From: Candidatus Nitronereus thalassa
Lineage (GTDB): Bacteria > Nitrospirota > Nitrospiria > Nitrospirales > UBA8639
Direction: 5' to 3'
DNA length: 64,000 nucleotides
NCBI RefSeq assembly: GCF_032191465.1
Contig: NZ_JAQOUE010000001.1
Span: forward strand, 3,255,501-3,319,500
Every line of letters begins with the position of its first letter. Within the stretch, counting starts at the first letter, position 1. The position numbers were made by a program, and so were the translations under genes. Of this stretch, positions 1-7,921 are shown piece by piece. The notes under the pieces were generated by a model. That model searched no databases. It was not told the origin of the DNA and saw only the letters and a list, made by a program, of their open reading frames with translations.

Positions 1-3
1 CTT

Positions 4-918
4 TTACTTCACCCCAAAGAGGTCAAAACACGTCATTTGTTGTTCATGGTTGCAAGTTGCGCGAGCCTTTCCTTTTAATCCTGCGCAATTGTCGGCAATC
101 AATGTCGAAATACATTGGCCAAGGTTTTTAAATTGAGGTGCTGGTTCAAAATCATAGGAGGCATCGGCATTCGTGCCGGTGATGTCGACTTTGTCAAAAT
201 AGCCGATCTGTCCTTGATTAAAACTTCCTACTCCAACACTGACGGCTACAAGATCGGCCTGGCCAAAATCCGGGGTCAGTGTAGTCAACCAATCGGCTAA
301 CGTGGGACAGACCGGAGCACCACATCCACCTGCGCCATTTGGTGCTCCAAATCCGCCAGTCGTCCACCAGCCACCAACTATTTGATTAAGGTCAGATCGC
401 ATCCAGACATCTTGTGCCGGATTATTGCCAAACCCGTTTTGATACGGTTCGTAGACGAGGGTGGCAAAACAATCACCCCCAATTGTTTCATCACACACCG
501 GGTTAAAAAAGGTTAACTTAATTGATGGAGCCGCGTTGAGATTTTGCCCGGCGTTGCTGGCTTTGTGCCACGAGTACCCAATTCCTATCGTTGGAATAAT
601 ACTGGAGGCCGTTCCAAAACTATTGGCCACTGCTACTTCCGCTTTTGCGGGATTGGTCGAGTCAGTCGTTAATTTTGCCGCACCATTAGGCAAGGGTTGA
701 TTGGTTTCGAGATCCCCACCCAGTCCCGTCAGGTCCGCAATACTTGCCGTTCCCCCAATACGGACATCACTTTCAAACCATACCCCTGGGGTTGGCGGAT
801 TTGGCGTGGGATTTGGAGCGAAGCCGGTGACGGTGGTTTGAGCAAACACAGTCGAAGCGAACGCAAGGACACCGAAGAATGAAACCATGCATGGGATTGA
901 ATGAAATTTTTTCACCAT
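4..918 (-). CDS. Secreted protein of unknown function
   Basis: A 304-residue protein with a clear Sec signal peptide (basic MVKKFH start, hydrophobic core, cleavage near FAQ-T). The frame stays open 47 codons further upstream, but the ATG at 918 has an AAGGGG ribosome site and starts the signal peptide exactly, so I chose it. The mature part is rich in Gly, Asn, Thr and Pro and contains several Cys. The C-terminal 36 residues hold four Cys (near CIST, DNC, TCN and MTCF), suggesting disulfides outside the cytoplasm. I recognise no domain. It probably acts in the periplasm or outside the cell. Its stop lies at the window edge, so downstream neighbours are not visible. Confidence 0.75.
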   Translation of the reverse strand: MVKKFHSIPCMVSFFGVLAFASTVFAQTTVTGFAPNPTPNPPTPGVWFESDVRIGGTASIADLTGLGGDLETNQPLPNGAAKLTTDSTNPAKAEVAVANSFGTASSIIPTIGIGYSWHKASNAGQNLNAAPSIKLTFFNPVCDETIGGDCFATLVYEPYQNGFGNNPAQDVWMRSDLNQIVGGWWTTGGFGAPNGAGGCGAPVCPTLADWLTTLTPDFGQADLVAVSVGVGSFNQGQIGYFDKVDITGTNADASYDFEPAPQFKNLGQCISTLIADNCAGLKGKARATCNHEQQMTCFDLFGVK

Positions 919-1399
919 GAGAACCCCTTTCTGATTAAAAGTAATCGATAAGGACTTCACAAACTCGCGCTGAACATTTCTAAAGGGAAAAGATAAATCC
1001 ATGGTGACTCTAGCAGTTCTATAATTTCGACAACAATTGGGATACTTCCCTAATGGCATTCGTTGGGAATTTTGGCCCTTGGTAACGTGTAAGTAGATGG
1101 GCTTCGATCTTGCTTGACAGGTGCTGCCTATCCATTTTCCCTATCAGTCGGGCATTCATATTTTTAGTTTGTCAATGAAAGGTTCTTTACTTTTCCGCCT
1201 TTTCGAAGAAATGAGGTGGTGATCACGGTGGTCAAACCGTGACCCTTCTTTATAGAGGAAATGCCATCTCTTGTGGCGGGATTGGTAGAAAGCCCTGGAA
1301 ATCGAACAATCAAGGGTATTGTTGGGTGGTTTAAGAATATTTGGCGTTGTACAATTTAAACAATTCAAAAAAGTCGGGGTTTTATCCATGGAGGTATTT
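919..1399. other. Intergenic region between divergent genes
   Basis: About 480 bases between two divergently transcribed secreted-protein genes, so it must hold both promoters. A TTGACA hexamer at 1114-1119 has no convincing -10 partner at 17-18 bases. No RNA gene, repeat or hairpin stands out. Confidence 0.4.
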
Positions 1400-1705
1400 A
1401 TGAAATACGTTTTTACCGGATTGCTCGTTGGCATTCTTTTTAGCAGTGGTACGGTGTCTGCCCAAGAATTCCCGGATACCCGGTGTCTCACTTTGGCCAA
1501 AGAGTTTAGCGAGACTCCCGATAGCCTGACTCTCCAAGAGTTAGAGCGCTTGCGGTTTTGTGTGCAGCAGACCTTGGCACATCGCGAAAAGAATTTAAAA
1601 GGGGAAATTTTGAAGGGCACGATTATTGAGCCACCATCCCCGTCAGATGGACCAGTAGACACACCACTCCTGGCAGACCCAAAAACCTTGAAGACCATTC
1701 CATAG
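1400..1705 (+). CDS. Small secreted protein of unknown function
   Basis: About 101 residues. The ATG at 1400 is preceded at six bases by GGAGG, and translation from it begins directly with a signal peptide (MKYVFTG start, cleavage near VSA-Q). Longer in-frame versions starting at 1319 or 1388 would bury the signal and are less likely. The mature protein has two Cys (near DTRC and RFC), a helical LTLQELERLR stretch and a proline-rich tail. No family recognised. It is probably periplasmic. Confidence 0.6.
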   Translation: MKYVFTGLLVGILFSSGTVSAQEFPDTRCLTLAKEFSETPDSLTLQELERLRFCVQQTLAHREKNLKGEILKGTIIEPPSPSDGPVDTPLLADPKTLKTIP

Positions 1706-2000
1706 GTGCATTGTTAGAGGAATGGCTCGAGTTGGTGGCTATCCGGCAACGATAATTGGATTCGGAAAGTTGCAACCTATCCCTTGCTTCAAATCTTGAT
1801 CTTTTCTCAGAATCCTTTAAGCACGATCTTGCCCCGTGTGCTTTGCCGAGACGAAATTTAGTATCCACGGGGTTGGCTGTCCCGGCGATGATCTTGGCGG
1901 GAAGAATCGAGGCCTTCGACTTAGGATCCCTCTAGGGGAATGTCCTGCACGGCATCTTCCAGGGCAATGGGGTCACGGCTTTTATAGTCAGTCACCCTTA

Positions 2001-2609
2001 TCAAGAAGATATTTTCTTGCAGATAAATTGAGTGACGAAGGCTTTTCCAGTATGAAATGTCCCTTCACGTACATCCCGTTCGGTTTCTCTTTGATGAATG
2101 ATTTGCTGTCCAGAAAAATAGGGAATCAGGTCATTAAGCGTGACTAGCCACTCTACGTTTTTGGGGCCGCCTGTCTCATATTGTAATTGTTTGGGATGAT
2201 AGGATTCCAAAATGAAGATGCCATTTTCTTTCAGCCCCTTAAGAGATTTGCGGTAGACACGTTTCCGTGTGTTTGGATCCGTATGTGCGGAGATAGAAAC
2301 AATGACGTCCCATGTTTTTTCGCCAAAATCAAAATCGTTGACATTGGCCACAATATATTCAAACGACACGCCATGTTCTCGCGCCAGTTTTTCGGCTTTT
2401 TCTTTTCCGGACGCCGATATATCAACCGCCCACACCTCATACCCTTGTTGAGCTAAAAACAGCGCATTTCTCCCTTCTCCCTCTGCCAGACAAAGAACGC
2501 AGCCCGTTGTAGGGAAATGACTGATTGAGGCTTGTAAAAATGTGTTTGGATCTGTGCCGTACACATATTCCGGCTGGCTATATCGCTCATTCCAAAACGT
2601 TTCATCCAT
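2001..2609 (-). CDS. Class I SAM-dependent methyltransferase (TehB-like)
   Basis: A 202-residue cytosolic protein with the Rossmann methyltransferase fold. Motif I is CLAEGEGRNA at about residues 40-49 (SAM-binding glycine loop), followed by the acidic strand end VWAVDIS at 59-65 and a motif IV-like WDVIVSI. The N-terminus WNERY..PEYVYGTDPN is typical of the small TehB/thiopurine-methyltransferase-like group. That group methylates small molecules or detoxifies metalloids and thiols, but the substrate here cannot be told from sequence. The ATG has an AAGGA site eight bases upstream. It is transcribed alone. Family call firm, substrate unknown. Confidence 0.85.
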   Translation of the reverse strand: MDETFWNERYSQPEYVYGTDPNTFLQASISHFPTTGCVLCLAEGEGRNALFLAQQGYEVWAVDISASGKEKAEKLAREHGVSFEYIVANVNDFDFGEKTWDVIVSISAHTDPNTRKRVYRKSLKGLKENGIFILESYHPKQLQYETGGPKNVEWLVTLNDLIPYFSGQQIIHQRETERDVREGTFHTGKAFVTQFICKKISS

Positions 2610-2930
2610 GGTTTCCTTCTCCTTCGCAAATGGGGGATAGATCTTGCGTCAACATGGCCTTAATTCGCAACATGGTATGGTCTCATGCCTCATTATAATA
2701 TGACTTGAGAAAGGAAGGCTCGGAATCTGGATAGAGTCAATGTCCGTTAGTGGGTTCCTAACCTTTTTCATGGATATCTGGCAGGGAGAGGAGGTTGCAT
2801 CCTTGGTAGTGTATTATGACAAGAGAGCAGTCGCTCATTTGGAACCCTGGTTTTGGCTTGAACAGTACCGGGGGAAACGATAGGGTTGTTTCTAACGAAA
2901 GTAAAATCTCTTTTCGCAAAGGAGTTAACC
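2610..2930. other. Intergenic region, divergent promoters
   Basis: About 320 bases between the methyltransferase gene (leftward) and the VOC gene (rightward). A TATAAT hexamer occurs at 2694-2699 on the plus strand, but no good -35 element is placed upstream of it. Nothing else recognisable. Confidence 0.35.
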
Positions 2931-3371
2931 GTGGGAGCTGTCTTATTTCATGTAGCCTTTCCCATGAAAAATGTTGAAGATACGAAGCGGTTTTATGTGG
3001 ACGGACTTGGTTGTGCCTTAGGGCGTGAGTCAAAAAACGCTTTGACGCTCAATCTGGGTGGCCACCAAATCGTAGCACAGATGACGACCGGGGTGTTAGA
3101 GAAACCTCAAAGTATTTATCCCCGCCATTTTGGGCTTGTGTTTACGTCGAAGGAAGAATGGCAAGCCATGGTGGATCGGGCCAAAGACAAGAAGTTGTCT
3201 TTTTATCAAGAACCCCGTACCCGGTATGCGGGATCTCCGTTGGAGCACCACACCTTCTTTTTGGAAGACCCCGCACACAATCTGCTTGAGTTCAAGCATT
3301 ACACCCACGAATCGGCCATCTTTGGAGAACGGAAATTCAGTGACGTGGGCGATGACGACGCATTGCGGTAA
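2931..3371 (+). CDS. VOC (glyoxalase/dioxygenase) superfamily protein
   Basis: About 146 residues from a GTG start at 2931, chosen because AAAGGAG sits six bases upstream; a longer frame from 2886 lacks a ribosome site. The protein has the paired beta-alpha-beta-beta-beta pattern of the VOC fold. FHVAFPMKNVEDTKRFY opens module one. HHTFFLEDPAHNLLEFKHY closes module two, and its His and Glu are the usual metal ligands. Family members include glyoxalase I, ring-cleaving dioxygenases and antibiotic-resistance proteins. A C-terminal EFKHY with an acidic tail is common in uncharacterised bacterial VOC proteins. Specific reaction unknown. Confidence 0.85.
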   Translation: MGAVLFHVAFPMKNVEDTKRFYVDGLGCALGRESKNALTLNLGGHQIVAQMTTGVLEKPQSIYPRHFGLVFTSKEEWQAMVDRAKDKKLSFYQEPRTRYAGSPLEHHTFFLEDPAHNLLEFKHYTHESAIFGERKFSDVGDDDALR

Positions 3372-3511
3372 CGAGAGTTTCCGAGTTCTTGACCAAGAAC
3401 ATCGCTCCTGACATGTTTTTCATAAAGCAGGGTAGTCGACAGATTTGCATTGGTTCTTATGTGGCAATGTTAGACTTGATCCCTTCTCTTCTGTACACGT
3501 AAAAAGTAGAC

Positions 3512-4057
3512 ATGAAGTTTCTTTGTTTCACCATGTATCAGGCTGTTGTTTGCATGACAGTCCTTTTGTTTGCCCAAGGCTTACTGCCTCCAAATTTAGC
3601 GCATGCAACTCCCCCTATTCATGTAGGCGACTGTACATCATCTTTTCACTTTAAAACGCTTGAAGCACGAGAACAGTGTGCGCAGAGTTTTCTGGCTGAT
3701 CCTGCTTGTGTACGTATGAAAGGTGTGCCCCGTCAGCGAATGACGGAATGTGTGGAAATGACCTCAAAAGAAGTCACGGCACTGTGCGATGCAAAGACAT
3801 CTCCGGAAGAAACCTATGCCTGCCGTATGGAGCATAGAGGACAAAATCCTTCAGGAAATCGACAAGCCAATCCCGAAGATGAATTAACCCGCCAGGCCAA
3901 ACTAAAAACATCTGCAAGAAAACTTTGTCATTGGCACTTGCCGAATAGCGTGCCGTTTTGGTATCGCGGTGACTATGCGCATGGAATGTACGAATGCCGA
4001 TGCCCCAAGGCTCTTATACTGAATACTAGCGGCACAGCCTGTGAGGCTAAACGATAA
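3512..4057 (+). CDS. Secreted Cys-rich protein of unknown function
   Basis: A 181-residue protein with an N-terminal signal peptide (hydrophobic 8-25, cleavage near AHA-T at about residue 32). The mature chain has about ten Cys, consistent with a disulfide-bonded extracytoplasmic protein. Near the C-terminus is a compact motif C-x-C-x12-C (ECRCP...SGTAC). The same spacing, with SG at the same place, occurs in the 1751-residue secreted protein encoded at 7921-13176. No enzymatic motif is visible. It is a monocistronic plus-strand gene, and the ribosome site upstream of the ATG is weak. Confidence 0.6.
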   Translation: MKFLCFTMYQAVVCMTVLLFAQGLLPPNLAHATPPIHVGDCTSSFHFKTLEAREQCAQSFLADPACVRMKGVPRQRMTECVEMTSKEVTALCDAKTSPEETYACRMEHRGQNPSGNRQANPEDELTRQAKLKTSARKLCHWHLPNSVPFWYRGDYAHGMYECRCPKALILNTSGTACEAKR

Positions 4058-4424
4058 ATGGTGAGAAGAAATGGACAAAGAATTCTGGTGGCCAATCGCA
4101 AATCATGCTCAATGTCATGCACACATTTCCTATCCAAAATGTCTAAGGAAAGGCTTGGCAATCGGACACTTTGGGAAGCCGGAGGAAACCCGAACTCAAA
4201 AACCACGACGGCCAAGTCCCGTTAGATTTGATGCATCCTGCAAGACGTAACCAATTTTAAAAGCTGATATCTCACCAAGAAATTGGTCAATGAAGATACG
4301 CTGTAAATAAGAAACTCTTGACGAGATTAGACAACCTGTTTCCACGTGACCTAATGAGTTATTCGGCAAACGGGCGGATAGCACCGGGGGAAAAGAAATG
4401 ACTCCCGACCCTTTATTTCCTCCC
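4058..4424. other. Intergenic region between convergent genes
   Basis: About 370 bases between convergent reading frames. No strong hairpin plus T-run was found and no coding frame looks real. AT content rises toward 4424, into the membrane-protein gene. Confidence 0.35.
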
Positions 4425-5141
4425 TCACGATTCATTGCTATGGCTAATGGTTTTTTCCCCATAAGGAGAACAAAGGACTAACTGATTTCCCTCAAAAGAT
4501 TTTTTACGGCTTTCACATTGTCGACGCAATTTAAAAAGAAGATGTCCATTTAACATATAAATAATTACTAATATAAATAGCCATAGACACAAGGAATAAC
4601 AGATTGAGCCTCTGAAATATTTGATGTGCGTGAACGTAATAACCAGCGCCGCCAAAGCGAACATATAAAGGTGTGATTTAAGAATTTCTGGCATTATCCA
4701 AAATGGGATTAAACGCTTCCAGAATGTTTTAGAAAAACCTTCGAAATCAATTTTGTGACACGGATCCCAACCTGGGCTAAATTTATAAAGGCCAAGGATT
4801 CTCTCTAGCCCTGCAAGCACAATCTGTAGGGCCCGGTAGGTATAACTAACATTTAACAAGTAAATCACACTGCTTAAAAGGATGGCCATTGAGAGGTAAA
4901 AGGAAATCGTCGTAAGGTCGGCAAATTGGGTTGCCTTATCTTTGGATTCTATGGTTTGAACCCAAATCCAGCCAAAACCTGTAAGGGCAGCAACTAGTGG
5001 AGTGTAAAACTTAAATGTTTCTGTAAGCCGCGCGTTGACCATTTGAAAAATTTGGTCATGGTATTTTTGTAAGGTTTCCTCATTTACCTTTTCGATAGGT
5101 AGATTCCTTTTCTGAATTTCTGGTTTAATTTCGTTGTCCAT
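4425..5141 (-). CDS. Four-TM membrane protein, putative partner of NDT-like protein
   Basis: A 238-residue integral membrane protein. A charged N-terminal helix of about 35 residues (QIFQMVNARLTETFKFY) is followed by hydrophobic segments near residues 47-61, 82-100, 150-172 and 178-198, then a basic C-terminal tail. I recognise no named family. It starts 35 bases after the NDT-like gene on the same strand, so the two are probably co-transcribed. Base composition here is clearly more AT-rich than in neighbouring genes, which suggests acquisition. A membrane protein coupled to a nucleotide-acting enzyme fits an abortive-infection or stress-effector layout, but this is inference from context. 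Confidence 0.65.
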   Translation of the reverse strand: MDNEIKPEIQKRNLPIEKVNEETLQKYHDQIFQMVNARLTETFKFYTPLVAALTGFGWIWVQTIESKDKATQFADLTTISFYLSMAILLSSVIYLLNVSYTYRALQIVLAGLERILGLYKFSPGWDPCHKIDFEGFSKTFWKRLIPFWIMPEILKSHLYMFALAALVITFTHIKYFRGSICYSLCLWLFILVIIYMLNGHLLFKLRRQCESRKKSFEGNQLVLCSPYGEKTISHSNES

Positions 5142-5176
5142 GTCTACATTATTAATACAGGCTGTGAGGAACTTTT

Positions 5177-6235
5177 TTAGGGGGTTGATCGGGTTTTGAA
5201 AATTGCTTCTTCTGGATTGTTGATAGCAGAAAGAATATTCTCAGCCACTTTCTTGATCAGTTTGTCACCCCAAAAAGGATCATTCACATCGTAATAGATA
5301 ACTCGAATATGCTGAAGATCAAATGGCACATCTTCTTCATTCGAGGAAATTAATACTACCGGCTTTTCAAGTGCATGAGATAACCCAAGCTCATAATACA
5401 CATTGGGATTTCTGGTAGTAAGCTCCGCAACCAATACTTTTGCTTCATTGATGCCAGTCCAAATCTGGTCCATTACTTTGCCAGTTGCAAAAATGTCGGT
5501 ATCTGCTCGAACCGCTTTCATTCCGGCTTTTTCAATCGCTGGTTCATAAATTGATTGGTAATAAGATCCAATAGGGTCTGCGAAAGGCATAATTACAAAA
5601 CAGGAATCTCCTGATTCGACTTTTGCCTTTTTCCCAAGTTTTTTAATATTTTCATCGGTTGTGCCTGCAGGGGCTAACTCTTGGGATACATCAAGGATTC
5701 GTCGCTTGCCGTTATGTTCTTCAATGAGATGGGCAGATGTCAGTGTTTCAATAAATATCTCGGTAAATTCACCGACCTTATCTCCAGGAATTTTAAACTT
5801 GTCTGTGAGAGCATTATTGAAGAATTGATTGTCGGGTATATTCTCACCCCGATAGTGCTGGTAGACCGAAGAGATGTCTGGGGCCTTTAAAGCAGCTTCC
5901 CGGTATCCGTCGATCTCATCTTTTGGCTCCTGCGGGCGAATAATTTTTTTTGCAAGATCGGTAACTCCAACTTTTCCTGCTTCTGGCCTGTCTAATAAGC
6001 CGTATTTTATCGCTGAGCTAAGTTCTACTCGAAATGGACCATTGAGACCGACTCCGACGAATTGGGCAGCTTCCTTGTCGCTACAAATTTTTCCCGCATT
6101 TTGATCAAGAATCGCTCGTGGAACTCGAAGTGCTTTTAGAACGGAATGTCTGGGATATTTTGGGGTACCGTCGCCAACAGTGTTGGTTTTAGCTTTACTT
6201 TTCAGCTTCTTTTTTGGCGCTTTCTTTGTGGGCAT
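5177..6235 (-). CDS. DUF5343-like plus nucleoside 2-deoxyribosyltransferase-like protein
   Basis: A 352-residue cytosolic protein. Residues 1-20 are a Lys-rich tail. About 27-185 resemble the DUF5343-type winged-helix region (SVLKALRVPRAILDQNAGK and GPFRVELSSAIKYGLL). About 209-335 form a nucleoside-deoxyribosyltransferase/TIR-like Rossmann domain: CFVIMPFADPIGSYY, then VRADTDIFATGKVMDQIW, ending with NPNVYYELGLSHALEKPVVL. The Glu of YYELG is the likely catalytic or base-binding residue. Such domains cleave or bind N-glycosidic nucleotides and recur in anti-phage systems. The ATG has a GGAAG site. It is the first gene of a two-gene unit with the four-TM protein. A defence role is inferred, not shown. 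Confidence 0.7.
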   Translation of the reverse strand: MPTKKAPKKKLKSKAKTNTVGDGTPKYPRHSVLKALRVPRAILDQNAGKICSDKEAAQFVGVGLNGPFRVELSSAIKYGLLDRPEAGKVGVTDLAKKIIRPQEPKDEIDGYREAALKAPDISSVYQHYRGENIPDNQFFNNALTDKFKIPGDKVGEFTEIFIETLTSAHLIEEHNGKRRILDVSQELAPAGTTDENIKKLGKKAKVESGDSCFVIMPFADPIGSYYQSIYEPAIEKAGMKAVRADTDIFATGKVMDQIWTGINEAKVLVAELTTRNPNVYYELGLSHALEKPVVLISSNEEDVPFDLQHIRVIYYDVNDPFWGDKLIKKVAENILSAINNPEEAIFKTRSTP

Positions 6236-6553
6236 TATGGGCTTCCTTTGGTTATATTTCTTAATTGGCCAGGTTCATTTATCATTATTTGTAAATGCTA
6301 CCTAAACCCCTGGCCAAAAGGAAAGAGAAAACTGAACAAAAGGGTTTCCGATTGGGAATGTCCGAAATGACGTTGAACGGTGATGACCACGGATTTTGAG
6401 GTGAGGGGGTTGCTTTTGTCAGCGACGCTGTCGATGGGGACAAGGATGTTGGCTGCGAGAAAGTGGGTGTCGACGTAGGGAAATTAGGGTCAAACTGAAT
6501 TACTCTCTCAACTTCTTTGGCAATAGCCCTGCCAATGTATTTCGCTCAGGACA
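6236..6553 (-). other. Intergenic region with possible gene remnant
   Basis: About 318 bases separate the defence-like pair from the secreted-protein operon. On the minus strand a frame is open from about 6483 to a TAG at 6298-6300 and reads like protein (for example LVPIDSVADKSNP and SVVITVQRHF). It has no ATG and no ribosome site, and a stop lies directly upstream. It may be the tail of a decayed gene. I do not recognise the family. Confidence 0.2.
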
Positions 6554-7921
6554 TTATTTTGTCTCTGGCCGAGTGGTGGTTCGTAATAAACAAATGAGCT
6601 CACCATCATCCACACAGAGGCGCACCTGATCGGTTTCAGGGTCAGTCGTGATCGTGGCGACATACGGTTCCGTATCACCAACGTCCAGCGCAACCTGCCC
6701 TTCGCTGGGATCGAGACATTCCCACGAGCCTGTCGTGGCATTGGCCCCGACGACTCTTATCATTCCCTTGGCCGAATGTGCATGAGATGCCTTTTGGCTT
6801 TCATCCAACGCGAGTTCCATGTAGTCCACTTGTTCATTCTTTTTTTCAGGTATCCAAAATCCTGTTGCGTGCTGACAGGCCGAGAGTGCGTGCGATTTCG
6901 GTTTCTCGACTTCAGGTTCTACAGCCGCTTGTTTTCGAGGGGTGGTGGGTCGCAGACATTGTTGTACCGATTCCTCATCGTCCATCTTTTCGCGTTTTTT
7001 TCGACAGGATTCGCGCTCCATTGGAGACAGGCCAATTTGATTCTGCGTGCATTTTCGATATTTCTCCTCGCACCGCTTCTGTTTTTTCTCTGATTTACCC
7101 TCACATTCGAATTTGGCAACACACGACGCTTCCTCTTCGGTCAACGCCGCTACGCGTAGCGCATCCGGAAGCAGCTCTCGGCACGGTGTTCCAGTCTCCA
7201 GAATTTTCCAATCTTCGGGCGTGAGACTGCTCCATAAGTTCTCACATCGTTGATCCATTGCTGCGTCTTGACTCATCTTCCCAAACGATAGGGTAAAGCC
7301 GGATTTTGCTGCCGCGCGTTTGCCACACACACGTATGGTCGATCCCAAATATCCGCAATTATCTGGGTGTTCTGTATTGTGACCTGCCAAACACCACTGT
7401 TCCTTGAGACAGATGGCGTTCCGCAGTTCATACATCACATCTTCTGAATTCAGCAGCGTGTTCAGCTTGGTGATGCGTGACGGGGTAAGACCCGAGTCTG
7501 AGGACAGTGATGATTCAGCACTCGAAGCCTGGGATGATGGCGAAGTTGTATGGGCCGACGAGGACGGTTTGCCGGTTGCCTGAATTGTGGCCTCGTGGCC
7601 TACCGCTGGTTTGCCATCTGTTACACGAACTGTGATTCTCTTACCGTCCACGCGGACGACCGAGCCCGTCCCGGATTTGGTGCGAATATCAAGGTCGGCA
7701 ATCTTCAGCATAAACTGCACCTGATCCCCAATGCTCGGTATCACGGTTTTGGAAGCCCCTTTTCCAATCTCCACCACGGCTTCGCCCTTGCCAACGGCAC
7801 TCACGGTTCCCGTAATCTTGGTTGTCGCCAACGCAACTGGTGGTATCGTCAATACGAAGAGAACAATCATTGACATGAATGCCACTGAGATACAGAATTT
7901 TTTCAACGCTTCACTCATCAT
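6554..7921 (-). CDS. Secreted Cys-containing protein, partner of 1751-residue protein
   Basis: A 455-residue protein with a signal peptide (hydrophobic stretch to about residue 30, cleavage near ALA-T). Residues 32-115 look like a small beta-barrel repeat (VSAVGKGEAVVEIG and IPSIGDQVQF). A Ser/Pro/Thr linker (about 117-150) leads to a helical, strongly charged region with about 15 Cys, including CEGKSEKKQKRCEEKYRKC. A beta-rich C-terminal domain follows. Its ATG overlaps the stop of the preceding giant gene as TAATG, so the two are translationally coupled and probably act together outside the cytoplasm. A second ATG lies one codon later. No known family recognised. Confidence 0.7.
   Translation of the reverse strand: MMSEALKKFCISVAFMSMIVLFVLTIPPVALATTKITGTVSAVGKGEAVVEIGKGASKTVIPSIGDQVQFMLKIADLDIRTKSGTGSVVRVDGKRITVRVTDGKPAVGHEATIQATGKPSSSAHTTSPSSQASSAESSLSSDSGLTPSRITKLNTLLNSEDVMYELRNAICLKEQWCLAGHNTEHPDNCGYLGSTIRVCGKRAAAKSGFTLSFGKMSQDAAMDQRCENLWSSLTPEDWKILETGTPCRELLPDALRVAALTEEEASCVAKFECEGKSEKKQKRCEEKYRKCTQNQIGLSPMERESCRKKREKMDDEESVQQCLRPTTPRKQAAVEPEVEKPKSHALSACQHATGFWIPEKKNEQVDYMELALDESQKASHAHSAKGMIRVVGANATTGSWECLDPSEGQVALDVGDTEPYVATITTDPETDQVRLCVDDGELICLLRTTTRPETK

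Noticed and set aside
1156-1698. 180-codon minus-strand frame
   Set aside because: It lies antisense to the secreted-protein gene at 1400-1705, has a basic, Ser/Asn-rich translation without domain character, and has no ribosome site.
4196-4462. 88-codon minus-strand frame
   Set aside because: Overlaps the end of the membrane-protein gene and reads as non-coding; no ribosome site or domain.
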